Source: an uncultured Anaerolineae bacterium
Lineage (GTDB): Bacteria; Chloroflexota; Anaerolineae; Promineifilales; Promineifilaceae
Direction of reading: 5' to 3'
Length of the DNA: 64,000 nucleotides
Assembly (NCBI GenBank): GCA_905479495.1
Contig: CAJQMR010000042.1
Location: 1 to 64,000, forward strand
The notes under the pieces are model-generated. The model was given only the letters and a program-made list of their open reading frames with translations. It did not search any database and was not told the origin of the DNA. The translations under genes were made by a program, and so were the position numbers. Shown here piece by piece: positions 46,570 through 55,112 of the stretch (position 1 is the first letter of the stretch; every line of letters starts with the position of its first letter).

Positions 46570-47550
46570 TTAGCTAAACTGTTGGCTCAGGTCGGCGGCA
46601 TCGGCGTGCAGGTAGGTAAGATGTGGATAATCTGGCTGGTTGGCTAGCTGCTCCTGGATGAGCGGCACGCCGGGGGCAAAAGGCTGCATTTTTTCATGTA
46701 CCGTCTGCGCTTGCTCCGTTTCTTGGAGCGCAGTTAGGCTGCGCCAAAGATAATAGTGGGCTTGTAGCTCATAGGTTAGAAAGCGCAGCGAACCGCTGAT
46801 GGCCGCCATGAAGCTGGCGGCAGCTTCTCGATAATCTTCTTGCCGGAACTGGCATAATCCCAAATGGTAACGATAAAGCGCATTGCCTGGCTCTAAATTT
46901 AGCGCCTGGGCAAAGTTTGTCTGGGCTTTGCTAAATTTGGCTTCCGCCAGGTAGACTTGCCCCAACGTATTGTAAACGGGATGGGCATTGGGTTTGCGGG
47001 CGATCGCTTCTTTGGCACTGCGTTCGGCACGACTAAAGTCCAGTTCGGTTAGGAAAATAAGGGCGCGCAGCTGGTACGATTCCCAAAAGTCGGGGCGAGC
47101 GTGAATCGCTTTGTCTACCAGGTCTAGCGCCGTTTCCATATCGCCTTCACGGAAGTGGCGCAAGGCAACACGGTAGGAGATAGGGGTGTTGAGCGCACGG
47201 TAAAGAAACAGCAGTAAAAAGGTAACGCCGATACCAATGAGCGTATCGCTAACGTCGCCGCGAATCATCCCCAGGCTGATGCCGATGAGCGCGGGCACAG
47301 CGATGATAACGGCCGTAATCCGCAATCGTTTTTCTGCCTGCCGCGTCCAGTAGAGCAAAAATAGCAGCAAGGCCAAGCTGATAAAGATGGCAACGGCCGT
47401 ATTAAATTCCCCAGGCGTAACCAAATAAAGCAGCAGCCCTACCCCCCAAATAATAAGGGTAATGACAATTGGTAAAATCAGGCTGGCGCGCAGCTCCTTT
47501 TTAGTCAGGCTGTGTTCAGAGCGCGCCTTTTGCTTCGATGTTTCAGTCAA
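46570..47550 (-). CDS. Membrane-anchored TPR-repeat protein
   Basis: This 326-residue protein has a basic N-terminus and four hydrophobic segments (about residues 20-125), then a cytoplasmic TPR array (about 130-300) with motifs such as ALRHFREGDMETALDLVDKAIHARPD and PVYNTLGQVYLAEAKFSKAQTNFAQALNLEPG. TPR arrays bind partner proteins; no enzymatic domain exists. I chose the TTG at 47550 because GAGGAG lies 7 bases before it; a TTG at 47574 would run through that site. It is convergent with the thioredoxin-like gene. Confidence 0.72.
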   Translation of the reverse strand: MTETSKQKARSEHSLTKKELRASLILPIVITLIIWGVGLLLYLVTPGEFNTAVAIFISLALLLFLLYWTRQAEKRLRITAVIIAVPALIGISLGMIRGDVSDTLIGIGVTFLLLFLYRALNTPISYRVALRHFREGDMETALDLVDKAIHARPDFWESYQLRALIFLTELDFSRAERSAKEAIARKPNAHPVYNTLGQVYLAEAKFSKAQTNFAQALNLEPGNALYRYHLGLCQFRQEDYREAAASFMAAISGSLRFLTYELQAHYYLWRSLTALQETEQAQTVHEKMQPFAPGVPLIQEQLANQPDYPHLTYLHADAADLSQQFS

Positions 47551-47621
47551 AAAGTTTCTCCTCAAAGAATCCAATGATAACGCAAAATGAATCCAATGCC
47601 TGCCGTTTCATAAAATGCTTG

Positions 47622-47672
47622 TTGACATACGAACCTGGGCTCGTATAATCGGCATAATCGGACCACGGTCCG
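47622..47672 (+). promoter_or_regulatory. doxX promoter with palindromic operator at the start site
   Basis: TTGACA (47622-47627) and TATAAT (47644-47649) are consensus with a 16-base spacer, within which TACGA and TCGTA form a small inverted repeat. Immediately downstream, CGGACCACGGTCCG (47659-47672) is a perfect 14-bp palindrome across the expected start of transcription. It is the shape of a TetR-type operator; no such gene is adjacent. Confidence 0.75.
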
Positions 47673-47712
47673 TTTGTGTTCGCAATAATTTTGAAAAGGC
47701 AAGGAAAACGAA

Positions 47713-48075
47713 ATGAATATTGCATTATGGATTGTTCAAGGGCTTTTGGCCGTGGCATTTTTAATGGCGGGTGGGATGAAATTATCTCAACCGAAAGAAA
47801 AGTTAGCGGAGAAAATGGCCTGGGTCGAGGATTTCTCACAAAGCAAGATCCGAGTGATTGGTTTGCTGGAGGTATTAGGTGCCATTGGTTTAATTTTGCC
47901 GATGGCCTTGTCAATCTGGCCCGTACTTACTGGGCTTGCGGCGATTGGTCTTGTTTTGACAATGATTGGCGCGGCTATGACCCATGTCCGTCGTGGTGAG
48001 ATGCAAATGCTGGTGCCCAATATTGTCTTGGGGGCAATGGCTGCTTTTGTCGCCGTGGGACGTTTGTTCCTGTAA
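47713..48075 (+). CDS. DoxX-family membrane protein
   Basis: This 120-residue protein has four membrane segments. The N-terminal IALWIVQGLLAVAFLMAGGMKLSQPKEKL and the following RVIGLLEVLGAIGLILP are typical of the DoxX/DoxX-like group, small membrane proteins linked in some species to quinones, thiosulfate or oxidative stress. A loose AAGGA lies before the ATG. It is a single-gene unit with a strong repressible-looking promoter and a terminator, so it is probably induced by a specific signal. Confidence 0.82.
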   Translation: MNIALWIVQGLLAVAFLMAGGMKLSQPKEKLAEKMAWVEDFSQSKIRVIGLLEVLGAIGLILPMALSIWPVLTGLAAIGLVLTMIGAAMTHVRRGEMQMLVPNIVLGAMAAFVAVGRLFL

Positions 48076-48093
48076 GGGCGTTTTGGTTTGAGA

Positions 48094-48129
48094 ACATCTG
48101 GTTAGGCATTGCTAACCAGGTGTTTTTGT
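48094..48129 (+). terminator. Intrinsic terminator of the doxX gene
   Basis: ACATCTGGTTAG (48094-48105) pairs with CTAACCAGGTGT (48112-48123, one G-T pair), and T5GTTT follows. It lies directly before the stop of the convergent kinase gene. Confidence 0.85.
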
Positions 48130-48136
48130 TTAAGGG

Positions 48137-49321
48137 CTAGCGAGAGGAAACGGCCGTTTCCATCCCCATCTTATCTTCGGGCACTTCTGGCGCTATGGGT
48201 AGGGTAAAGTGGAATGCCGTTCCTTCCCCATATTTGCTGTCGAACCAGATATGTCCGTCTTGCTTTTCGATAAGCGATTTGGTGATGAAGAGTCCCAAAC
48301 CCGTACCGGGCCTGTCCCGAACGTCTGAATCTTCTGAGCGGAAAAACTTGGAAAAGACGCGCTGTTGTTCTTTGGCCTGAATGCCCAGACCGGTGTCTTG
48401 AATGGTGACATGAATGGCTTGATGTTGTTTTTCGTGAACGGCCGTTATCACGATCTCCCCATTGTCTGGCGTGTATTTGATCGCATTCCCCAGCAAATTT
48501 GTAAGCACTTGAATCATTCGTTCCCTATCTGCCCAAGCTGCTGGCAAATCCCCTGGTATTTTGATGTCAAGCGTATGCTTGTGCTCTCTCAAATCGTGTT
48601 CAATACTTTCGGCAATCTTCAAAATAAGCTGTTTCAAATCCAACTGCTTTAACTCAAGCCGAATACTGCCCGTTTCTAGCCGAGAAATATCATCGAGATC
48701 AACAATCAGGGCCTTCATCCGTTCCAGGCTGAAATTTATTTTTTCTAATAACTCTTCCTGTTTTTCGTTTAAGGGACCAACGCGGCTTAGAAGATGATTG
48801 GTTGTGGCAAGCTGCGCGATTGGGTTGCGCAGCTCGTGCGCGGCCATCGCGATGAACTCCGTTTTAGCGACATTGGCCGCTTTTACTGCTTCATACATCT
48901 GTTCCATTTCTGCTTGATGTGCCTGCTCCTGATCATGGAGAAACTTTTTGCGCAAACTGGTATTCACGCGCGTGCGCAGCAAAGTCTGGTTAGGTGGCTT
49001 TACCAAGTAATCCTCAGCTCCCAATTGAATACAGCGAATAGCGCTGTCAATCTGGCTGTCTGCTGACACGACAATAACGGGAACAGCAGCCAGTTCTGGT
49101 TCCTTGGCCATATACTCCAATACCTGAAACCCCGACATGGTAGGCATCATAATATCCAGCAAAATTAAATCAAAGAAATGGGCATGCATCAGCTCAATGG
49201 CTTCATGGCCGTCGCTGGCCAGGGTGACATGGTGCCCGTATTGTTCCAGAGCCAACTTCATTACTTGCTGGATGACAGCATTATCATCTACGACTAAAAT
49301 GGAACCCGTTAAGCTTTCCAT
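48137..49321 (-). CDS. Receiver-histidine kinase hybrid
   Basis: This 394-residue soluble protein has an N-terminal receiver domain (residues 6-120) with phospho-acceptor Asp56 and conserved Lys108, and a short coiled linker. A HisKA dimerisation domain (His162 in AHELRNP) and a HATPase domain (about 260-385; GNAIKYTP, DTGLGI, GTGLGL) follow. The REC-before-kinase order is used where the kinase is itself controlled by phosphorylation from another kinase. There is no sensor or membrane segment. It is divergent from glpA across a 448-base gap (49322-49769) in which I find no convincing gene and only one ACGGCCGT copy. Confidence 0.9.
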   Translation of the reverse strand: MESLTGSILVVDDNAVIQQVMKLALEQYGHHVTLASDGHEAIELMHAHFFDLILLDIMMPTMSGFQVLEYMAKEPELAAVPVIVVSADSQIDSAIRCIQLGAEDYLVKPPNQTLLRTRVNTSLRKKFLHDQEQAHQAEMEQMYEAVKAANVAKTEFIAMAAHELRNPIAQLATTNHLLSRVGPLNEKQEELLEKINFSLERMKALIVDLDDISRLETGSIRLELKQLDLKQLILKIAESIEHDLREHKHTLDIKIPGDLPAAWADRERMIQVLTNLLGNAIKYTPDNGEIVITAVHEKQHQAIHVTIQDTGLGIQAKEQQRVFSKFFRSEDSDVRDRPGTGLGLFITKSLIEKQDGHIWFDSKYGEGTAFHFTLPIAPEVPEDKMGMETAVSSR

Positions 49322-49769
49322 AAACTGTTACTACTCCTAAATAATCCGCTTACTGAAACGGCCGTCTGAGGCCCAACTGGAAGTTTAAACCATTACACAA
49401 ATCAACAGTACCTTAATGAAAAATTCTCACAATATTCCTCACCACCGGGGTCGTTTCATTTGGTGACAAATGACATCTGGCCGCCTATGATGAAAATCAT
49501 TCCAAAGTTTCTGATTTAAGTTGACAAAATCACCCAGTGGCGTAATATCAAAGAAGCTTCGGATACCACTTTTTAACTGTTTGTCAGGCTTTAAACGAAT
49601 TGCAAAATAGTTATGAACCTCCAATTGTAGTTGAGTATCTATCCCCTGACGCTTTTCATCTTGTCGTACTCTTCTATAATTGTATTGATCTGAAGCCCCT
49701 CCTGTTTTTGTGATTTTCCCAAGAAAATTTGGGGAGTCGCCTTGTGTGAGAGAGAAGAAGGAAGCCAAC

Positions 49770-51401
49770 ATGCGCAAAATAGAAACCGAAGTTCTGGTGA
49801 TTGGTGGTGGTGCTACTGGAACCGGTGTTGTTTACGATCTGGCTCAGCGTGGATTTAAATCCGTATTGGTTGAAAAGCGCGATTTAACCCACGGCACCAC
49901 GGGTCGATATCACGGTTTGCTGCACAGTGGTGGACGTTATGTGGTAAAAGACCCTAAAGCCGCCACGGAGTGCATCGAAGAAAACATCATCCTGCGTAAA
50001 ATTATGCCGCACTGTCTGGAAGACACGAGCGGCTTTTTTGTCTGCACACCCTGGGATGATCCCAGTTTTGGCGACAAATTTATGCAGGGCTGTCGCGACA
50101 CAAGCGTGCCGTGTGAGGAAATTTCCGTGGCTCAGATGCTGCGCGAGGAGCCGCATCTTAATCCTCAAATTAGCCGCTGCTTCCGCGTGCCAGATGGCTC
50201 GGCTGACTCATTTCTGGCCACGCAGGTGGTGGCTGAAGGAGCGCGGCAGTACAACGCCCAAATTCTCACCTATCATGAACTGAAAACGCTCATTCGTGAA
50301 GGCGACCGCATTACCGGGGCCATTTGCCACGATTTGGTAAAGGACGAAGATGTCACCATCCTGGCCGACATGGTAGTGAACGCATCCGGAGCCTGGGCGG
50401 GCAAGATTGCCCATACCGGCGGCGTGGAAGTAAATGTGCAGGCTGGCAAAGGCACCATGGTGGCACTGAGCTATCGTGTGATCAACACGGTGGTCAATCG
50501 CTGTAAAATGCCTTCTGATGGGGACATCATTGTGCCCATTCACACTGTTTCAGTCATTGGCACAACGGACGAAGGCGTGCCCGATCCAGAGCATTTTGCC
50601 ATTGAGCCGTGGGAAGTAAAGCTGATGCTGGAAGAGGCAGATAAGCTGGTACCTGGCTTTTCTGAGATGCGGATGCTGCGGGCCTGGGCGGGGGTACGGC
50701 CGTTGTATCAAGAAACCAAAGTGGCCGACACCCGTGACGTAACCCGTGCCTATACGTTGCTGGATCACGAAACACGGGATGGTCTGCAAGGATTTATCAC
50801 CATTACTGGCGGCAAATGGACCACCTTCCGCCAGATGGCCCAGGTAACGGCCGATCGCGTTTGCGAGAAGCTAAACACCGAGCGTGAGTGCCGTACGCAC
50901 CTGGAGCTGCTGCCTCACCCGTTTGAGCCGGGTCATAACAAGACGTATCATACATTAGGCGCGCGGCTGGCCCGTACAGAACAACAAAAAGGGTTTGGCC
51001 AGCTCATTTGTGAATGTGAAATGGCCACTCGGTCAGACATTGAACGGGCCATTAATGAAGGTGAGGCGAAGACGCTGGATGACATCCGCCGGGATGTGCG
51101 TCTGGGGATGGGGCCGTGCCAGGGTGGCTTCTGCACGCTGCGGGCCATTGGCATCTGGCACCAGCTGCACCAGCTGCCTATTGAAGAAGCTAACGTGGCC
51201 TTGCGCGACTTTTTGCAGGAGCGTTGGAAAGGGTTGCTGCCCATTTTGTGGGGGGCGCAGCTCAAGCAAGAACGTTTAGACGAACTGATTTATTTAACCG
51301 TGCTCAATGCCGACCATCTGCCCGGCGAGAAAGCGTCTCGGCTGGGGCCAAAGATGTATGAAAAGGGAACGGTTGAGCATAACCCGGATGCAAAGACATG
51401 A
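49770..51401 (+). CDS. glpA: Anaerobic glycerol-3-phosphate dehydrogenase subunit A
   Basis: This 543-residue FAD subunit oxidises glycerol-3-phosphate to dihydroxyacetone phosphate. The FAD motif VLVIGGGATGTGVVYDLAQRG lies at residues 9-29, followed by THGTTGRYHGLLHSGGRY, the GlpD/GlpA core, and a C-terminal BFD-like iron-sulfur region with CECEMATR and GMGPCQGGFC. The ATG at 49770 is preferred (AAGGAAG upstream) over the longer reading from 49710. It overlaps glpB by 4 bases. Electrons should pass through GlpB and GlpC to the quinone pool. Confidence 0.92.
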   Translation: MRKIETEVLVIGGGATGTGVVYDLAQRGFKSVLVEKRDLTHGTTGRYHGLLHSGGRYVVKDPKAATECIEENIILRKIMPHCLEDTSGFFVCTPWDDPSFGDKFMQGCRDTSVPCEEISVAQMLREEPHLNPQISRCFRVPDGSADSFLATQVVAEGARQYNAQILTYHELKTLIREGDRITGAICHDLVKDEDVTILADMVVNASGAWAGKIAHTGGVEVNVQAGKGTMVALSYRVINTVVNRCKMPSDGDIIVPIHTVSVIGTTDEGVPDPEHFAIEPWEVKLMLEEADKLVPGFSEMRMLRAWAGVRPLYQETKVADTRDVTRAYTLLDHETRDGLQGFITITGGKWTTFRQMAQVTADRVCEKLNTERECRTHLELLPHPFEPGHNKTYHTLGARLARTEQQKGFGQLICECEMATRSDIERAINEGEAKTLDDIRRDVRLGMGPCQGGFCTLRAIGIWHQLHQLPIEEANVALRDFLQERWKGLLPILWGAQLKQERLDELIYLTVLNADHLPGEKASRLGPKMYEKGTVEHNPDAKT

Positions 51402-52663
51402 GTACAAAAAACGATGTTTTAGTGGTTGGTGCAGGATTGGCGGGGTTAACGGCCGTTTGGCAGCTCGCTACTCAGCAAAAAAAGGCCCGGTTAGTCAGCA
51501 AAGGGTGGGGGGCAACCCATTGGCACAGTGGCTGCATTGATGTGCTGGGCTACTACCCGATTGATGAAAGCCAGCCGGTGGAATCTCCTGGCGTGACGCT
51601 GGCCAAGCTCATTGCCGATCAGCCGGAGCACCCGTATGCCTTGGTCGGGGTGGCTGGCGTTGAAGAAGCGTTGACGATGTTCCAAACGCTGTGCGCCGAG
51701 GCGGGTTATCCGTTACATGGTTCGCTGGACAAAAACTGGCTGCTGCCTTCGGCCGTGGGCACCTTCCGGCCCACCTGCCTGGCTCCAGAAACAATGATTG
51801 CCGGGGATTTGCGCCGTGATGACCCGATGCTGATTGTGGGGATTAAGCAGCTGGTTGATTTTTATCCCAACATCGTCGCAGAAAATTTGGTGAAGCAGGG
51901 CGTGGAGGCAGCGCATTTGATGTTGGATATGCCCAAGCTTGCCCAGCGCAACTTTAACACGCCAGTCAGCATCGGCAGCATGATGGAACAGCCTAGTTTT
52001 CGTAGCGATTTGGTGCGGTTCATCAAGCCCAAGCTAGGCAAGGCCAAGCGGGTGGGGTTGCCCGCTGTTTTGGGCCGCTACCCTTCGTTGACCATTAAAA
52101 ACGATTTGGAAAAACAACTGGGCGTGCCTGTGTTTGAGATTCCAGGATTGCCGCCCTCGCTGCCGGGGCTGCGGCTGCACGCTATTTTGTTGCAGGCGAT
52201 TGAGCGGGCTGGTGGCCGCGTTTATCATGGTTTGGAGGGTGTGGGGATTGAAAGTGAGGAGGGGATGGTTACGGCCGTTTTCACCGAAGCTGCCGGTCGC
52301 CCTAAGCCACATCGTTTTGCTCGCTACGTGGTAGCTACTGGCGGCATTTTGGGCGGTGGCATTGTCACCCGGCAGGATGGCAGCGCGCACGAATTGGTGT
52401 TTGATTTACCGGTCGCCTTGCCAGAGAGTCGTCAGGATTGGTTTGAGCAAGATTTTATGGATGCCAAAGGGCATCCGGTCTATCGAGCTGGGCTGACTGT
52501 CAATGCGCAATTCCAGCCGGTGAACGGGGGCAGCCAGCCAGTGTATGGCAATGTGTACGCCGCAGGCACTACCCTCGGCCACAGCGAAGTCATTCGCGAA
52601 CGCTCTTTTGAGGGCGTGGCTCTGGCAACTGGCTTTGCTGTGGGGAACTTGTTGGCTCAATGA
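51398..52663 (+). CDS. glpB: Anaerobic glycerol-3-phosphate dehydrogenase subunit B
   Basis: This 421-residue flavoprotein has the N-terminal FAD loop VLVVGAGLAGLTAVWQLA, the GlpB phrase KGWGATHWHSGCIDVLGY (residues 35-52), a middle substrate-like domain and the C-terminal VYAAGTTLGHSE for FAD. In the known complex GlpB carries FMN/FAD between GlpA and GlpC. The ATGA overlap with glpA shows a single operon with coupled translation. Confidence 0.9.
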   Translation: MSTKNDVLVVGAGLAGLTAVWQLATQQKKARLVSKGWGATHWHSGCIDVLGYYPIDESQPVESPGVTLAKLIADQPEHPYALVGVAGVEEALTMFQTLCAEAGYPLHGSLDKNWLLPSAVGTFRPTCLAPETMIAGDLRRDDPMLIVGIKQLVDFYPNIVAENLVKQGVEAAHLMLDMPKLAQRNFNTPVSIGSMMEQPSFRSDLVRFIKPKLGKAKRVGLPAVLGRYPSLTIKNDLEKQLGVPVFEIPGLPPSLPGLRLHAILLQAIERAGGRVYHGLEGVGIESEEGMVTAVFTEAAGRPKPHRFARYVVATGGILGGGIVTRQDGSAHELVFDLPVALPESRQDWFEQDFMDAKGHPVYRAGLTVNAQFQPVNGGSQPVYGNVYAAGTTLGHSEVIRERSFEGVALATGFAVGNLLAQ

Positions 52664-52675
52664 AAACCTAAGGTA

Positions 52676-52726
52676 GGGGCGACCCTCCGTGGTCGCCCAA
52701 ATCAGGGCAGACACGGGGGTCTGCCC
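52676..52726. repeat. Two tandem hairpins between glpB and glpC
   Basis: GGGCGACC/GGTCGCCC (52677-52684 with 52691-52698) is followed by GGGCAGAC/GTCTGCCC (52705-52712 with 52719-52726). They resemble the GGGGCGACC...GGTCGCCC repeats common between genes in some Chloroflexota. Inside an operon they could lower glpC expression or protect the glpAB message. Confidence 0.7.
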
Positions 52727-52756
52727 TTACATAAACATGATTAAAAATGGGGAAAG

Positions 52757-54067
52757 ATGATGCGGAACGTTTGGGAAGCAGACACAACACTCGAATTTGA
52801 AGCAGTTCAGCCGGTTGAATTGACGTTGGATCATTGCATAAAATGCAACATTTGCGTGACCGCTTGCCCGGTAACGGCCGTTACCGATCTGTTCCCTGGC
52901 CCCAAGTACGAAGCGCCACAGGCAGGTCGCTTCCGCCAGAGCAAACAGCCCACGCCCGACTACTCCGTCGATTATTGCAGCGGCTGCCGTGCCTGTAATC
53001 TGGCTTGCCCCACCGGGGTTAAGATTGCCGAAATCAATGCCCGCGCTCGCGGTGTCATCGTGGAGGAGGGCAAGCAATCTGGCCGGAATAAATTGCGCAA
53101 TAATTTGGTGGCGCGCCCAGAGCTGCTGGGTAAGTTTGGCCAGCCCGTGGCACCTCTGGCTAACTTTTTGCTGCATGGCGGCATCGGCCGTTTTTTTGCC
53201 GACAAGCTGCTGGGGATTGCGCCAAAAGCGCCGCTGCCCGTTTTTTCTCGTGAAAAATTTAGCAGTTGGCTGAAAAAGCGTTCTGCTCCGGCTAACGCCA
53301 CACGCAAGATTGTGTACTTCCGAGGTTGTTCTACAGAATATTTTGAGCCGCGTGTGGGCAAAGCGGCCGTTCAGGTTTTAGAGGCCAATGGGTTTGAGGT
53401 ATTGGTGCCGGAGCAAAACTGCTGCGGCCTGCCCTTGCTCTCCAATGGCGAATTTGATGCGGCTCGGGAATTCCATTCAAGCAACATCAAAAAGTTGATC
53501 GATTACGTGAAGCAAGGCTACGTGATTGTGGGCACCTCCACCAGCTGCACCCTGACGCTAAAAGAAGAGGCGCCGGAGCTGCTGGATTATTTCACAGAAG
53601 ATGCTCAACTGCTGGCAGCCAACACCTACGATCTCAACGAGTTTTTGACCATGCTGCTGGATGCTGGCGAGCTAAAAACGGACAGTCTACGGCCGATTCC
53701 GCTGCGACTGGCGTATCATGCGCCCTGCCAGTTTAAAGCGCACCGTATTGGTCGCCCCAGCGTGGAAATTATGGATTTGATTCCAGAGCTGGAAATTATT
53801 GAGAGCCAGGCGACTTGCTGTGGCGTGGCCGGAACGTACGGCTACAAGGCCGAAAAGTACCAGGTGGCGATGGATGTGGGACGGCCGTTATTTGAGTTCA
53901 TTCATGAAGTCAACGGGCCAGTCAACGTGTGCGACAGCGAAACATGCCGCTGGCAAATCACCGCAGCCACCGGGCAGGCGTCAGTGCATCCCATCGAGCT
54001 GCTCTCTGCCGCCTACGGCTACCCGCCCGAAGGCGAACTGGCCAAAGTGCTGCTCCCCCTGAGCTAA
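52757..54067 (+). CDS. glpC: Anaerobic glycerol-3-phosphate dehydrogenase subunit C
   Basis: This 436-residue iron-sulfur subunit has two 4Fe-4S ferredoxin motifs, CIKCNICVTACP (residues 27-38) and CSGCRACNLACP (75-86), and two CCG domains (RGCSTEY...NCCGLP and APCQFK...TCCGVAG) that bind a further cluster. It links GlpAB to the membrane quinone pool. GGGGAAAG precedes the ATG. The tandem hairpin element and a 93-base gap separate it from glpB, yet the order glpABC is complete. No glpK or glpF is next to it. Confidence 0.92.
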   Translation: MMRNVWEADTTLEFEAVQPVELTLDHCIKCNICVTACPVTAVTDLFPGPKYEAPQAGRFRQSKQPTPDYSVDYCSGCRACNLACPTGVKIAEINARARGVIVEEGKQSGRNKLRNNLVARPELLGKFGQPVAPLANFLLHGGIGRFFADKLLGIAPKAPLPVFSREKFSSWLKKRSAPANATRKIVYFRGCSTEYFEPRVGKAAVQVLEANGFEVLVPEQNCCGLPLLSNGEFDAAREFHSSNIKKLIDYVKQGYVIVGTSTSCTLTLKEEAPELLDYFTEDAQLLAANTYDLNEFLTMLLDAGELKTDSLRPIPLRLAYHAPCQFKAHRIGRPSVEIMDLIPELEIIESQATCCGVAGTYGYKAEKYQVAMDVGRPLFEFIHEVNGPVNVCDSETCRWQITAATGQASVHPIELLSAAYGYPPEGELAKVLLPLS

Positions 54068-54075
54068 AGTTTAAA

Positions 54076-54155
54076 ATTATTACGAAGGAACAAAGGTAGG
54101 AAGGAACAAAGAATTAGATGCTTTGTTCCTTTGTTTCTTCGTGCCTTCGTATAAA
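54076..54155. repeat. Long hairpin of degenerate ACGAAGGAACAAAG words
   Basis: The 5' arm (ACGAAGGAACAAAG, GGAAGGAACAAAG) is complementary to the 3' arm (CTTTGTTCCTTTGTTTC, CTTCGTGCCTTCGT). It follows the glpC stop and may end that transcript. Similar arms occur at 56076-56150. Confidence 0.7.
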
Positions 54156-54219
54156 ATGCCCCTGAACACAATCTCCCTTCGAACTGGATAGCGACCTGGA
54201 TTTGTGGGACAATAGCGCC

Positions 54220-55032
54220 ATGCTTCATTTGCGCACCATTCGCCTCAATTTAGACTCCCTGGATGACGCTGAGCGGCAGCAGTATCCGTTTAACATTCCC
54301 GCTTTGCAGCAGGAAGCGGGCATTGAATTGACCAGGCCTGTTACCTTTTTGGTGGGTGAGAATGGGTCGGGGAAGTCTACTTTAATCGAGGCGTTGGCAA
54401 CGGCCGTTTCTGCGTACACCGTCGGTAGTGAGGATATTTCACTGGATAAAACATTAGCGCCTATACGGCGGTTGGCCGATAGATTGCGGCTGGTCTGGTC
54501 GATTAAAACGCGCAGCGGCTTCTTTTTGCGCGCTGAGGACTTTTTTGGCTACATCAAGCGACTTAGCCAGATGGAAGCGGAGCTGCTGGCCGAGATTCAG
54601 CAGGTGGATAATACGTACGTGGGACGTTCGGAGAAGGCCAAAGGGTTGGCCAAAATGCCCTACATGACCGAACTCAATGCGCTGCGCTCGCAATACGGCC
54701 GTCACCTCAACACCTTTTCCCACGGCGAAAGCTTTTTGGAGCTGTTTCAATCCCGTTTCCAGCCCAACAGCCTCTACTTGCTGGATGAACCGGAAACGCC
54801 GCTCTCTCCCATGCGCCAGCTCACCCTGCTTTCTATGATGAAAGAAATGGTTGCCCAAAACTGCCAATTTATTGTTGCCACCCATTCGCCTATTCTCATG
54901 GCTTTCCCTGAGGCTACGCTGCTCAGCTTTGATTACAGTCCAGCCCAGGCCGTGGATTACGAAACGTTAGAGCACGTCAGCGTCACCCGCTCATTCCTGA
55001 ACAATCCGGAGCAGTATTTGCGACACTTATAA
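54220..55032 (+). CDS. AAA ATPase (ABC/SMC-like), unknown role
   Basis: This 270-residue protein has the Walker A GENGSGKS (residues 46-53), a signature-like TFSHGESFLELF, Walker B LYLLDEPETPLSP and the H-loop VATHSPIL. This is the compact single-domain ABC-type ATPase often annotated as a predicted ATPase. No membrane partner is adjacent. GACAAT ends 7 bases before the ATG at 54220 and no ribosome-binding site exists, so the message may be leaderless. The short loop between the Walker boxes includes a helical insert (residues 90-160). Confidence 0.78.
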   Translation: MLHLRTIRLNLDSLDDAERQQYPFNIPALQQEAGIELTRPVTFLVGENGSGKSTLIEALATAVSAYTVGSEDISLDKTLAPIRRLADRLRLVWSIKTRSGFFLRAEDFFGYIKRLSQMEAELLAEIQQVDNTYVGRSEKAKGLAKMPYMTELNALRSQYGRHLNTFSHGESFLELFQSRFQPNSLYLLDEPETPLSPMRQLTLLSMMKEMVAQNCQFIVATHSPILMAFPEATLLSFDYSPAQAVDYETLEHVSVTRSFLNNPEQYLRHL

Positions 55033-55100
55033 ATTACCTAATTACGCAATTACCCAATTACTAAAGCGAAATTAAGTAATCAGGTAATTAAGTAATTGGC
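55033..55100. repeat. Hairpin of repeated TAATTAC/GTAATTA words
   Basis: The 5' arm repeats TTACCTAATTACGCAATTAC and the 3' arm carries the complement (AAGTAATCAGGTAATTAAGT). It sits between the AAA ATPase stop and the glycosyltransferase start. Confidence 0.65.
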
Positions 55101-55112
55101 TTTTTTGCTATT

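Noticed and set aside
49722-49738. CCCAA/TTGGG hairpin before glpA as a riboswitch or terminator
   Set aside because: The stem is only 5 bp and AT-rich with no T-tract or conserved riboswitch core.
49439-49777. A 112-codon minus-strand frame between the hybrid kinase and glpA
   Set aside because: It has no ribosome-binding site and no recognisable motif, and it overlaps the start of glpA and its ribosome-binding region.
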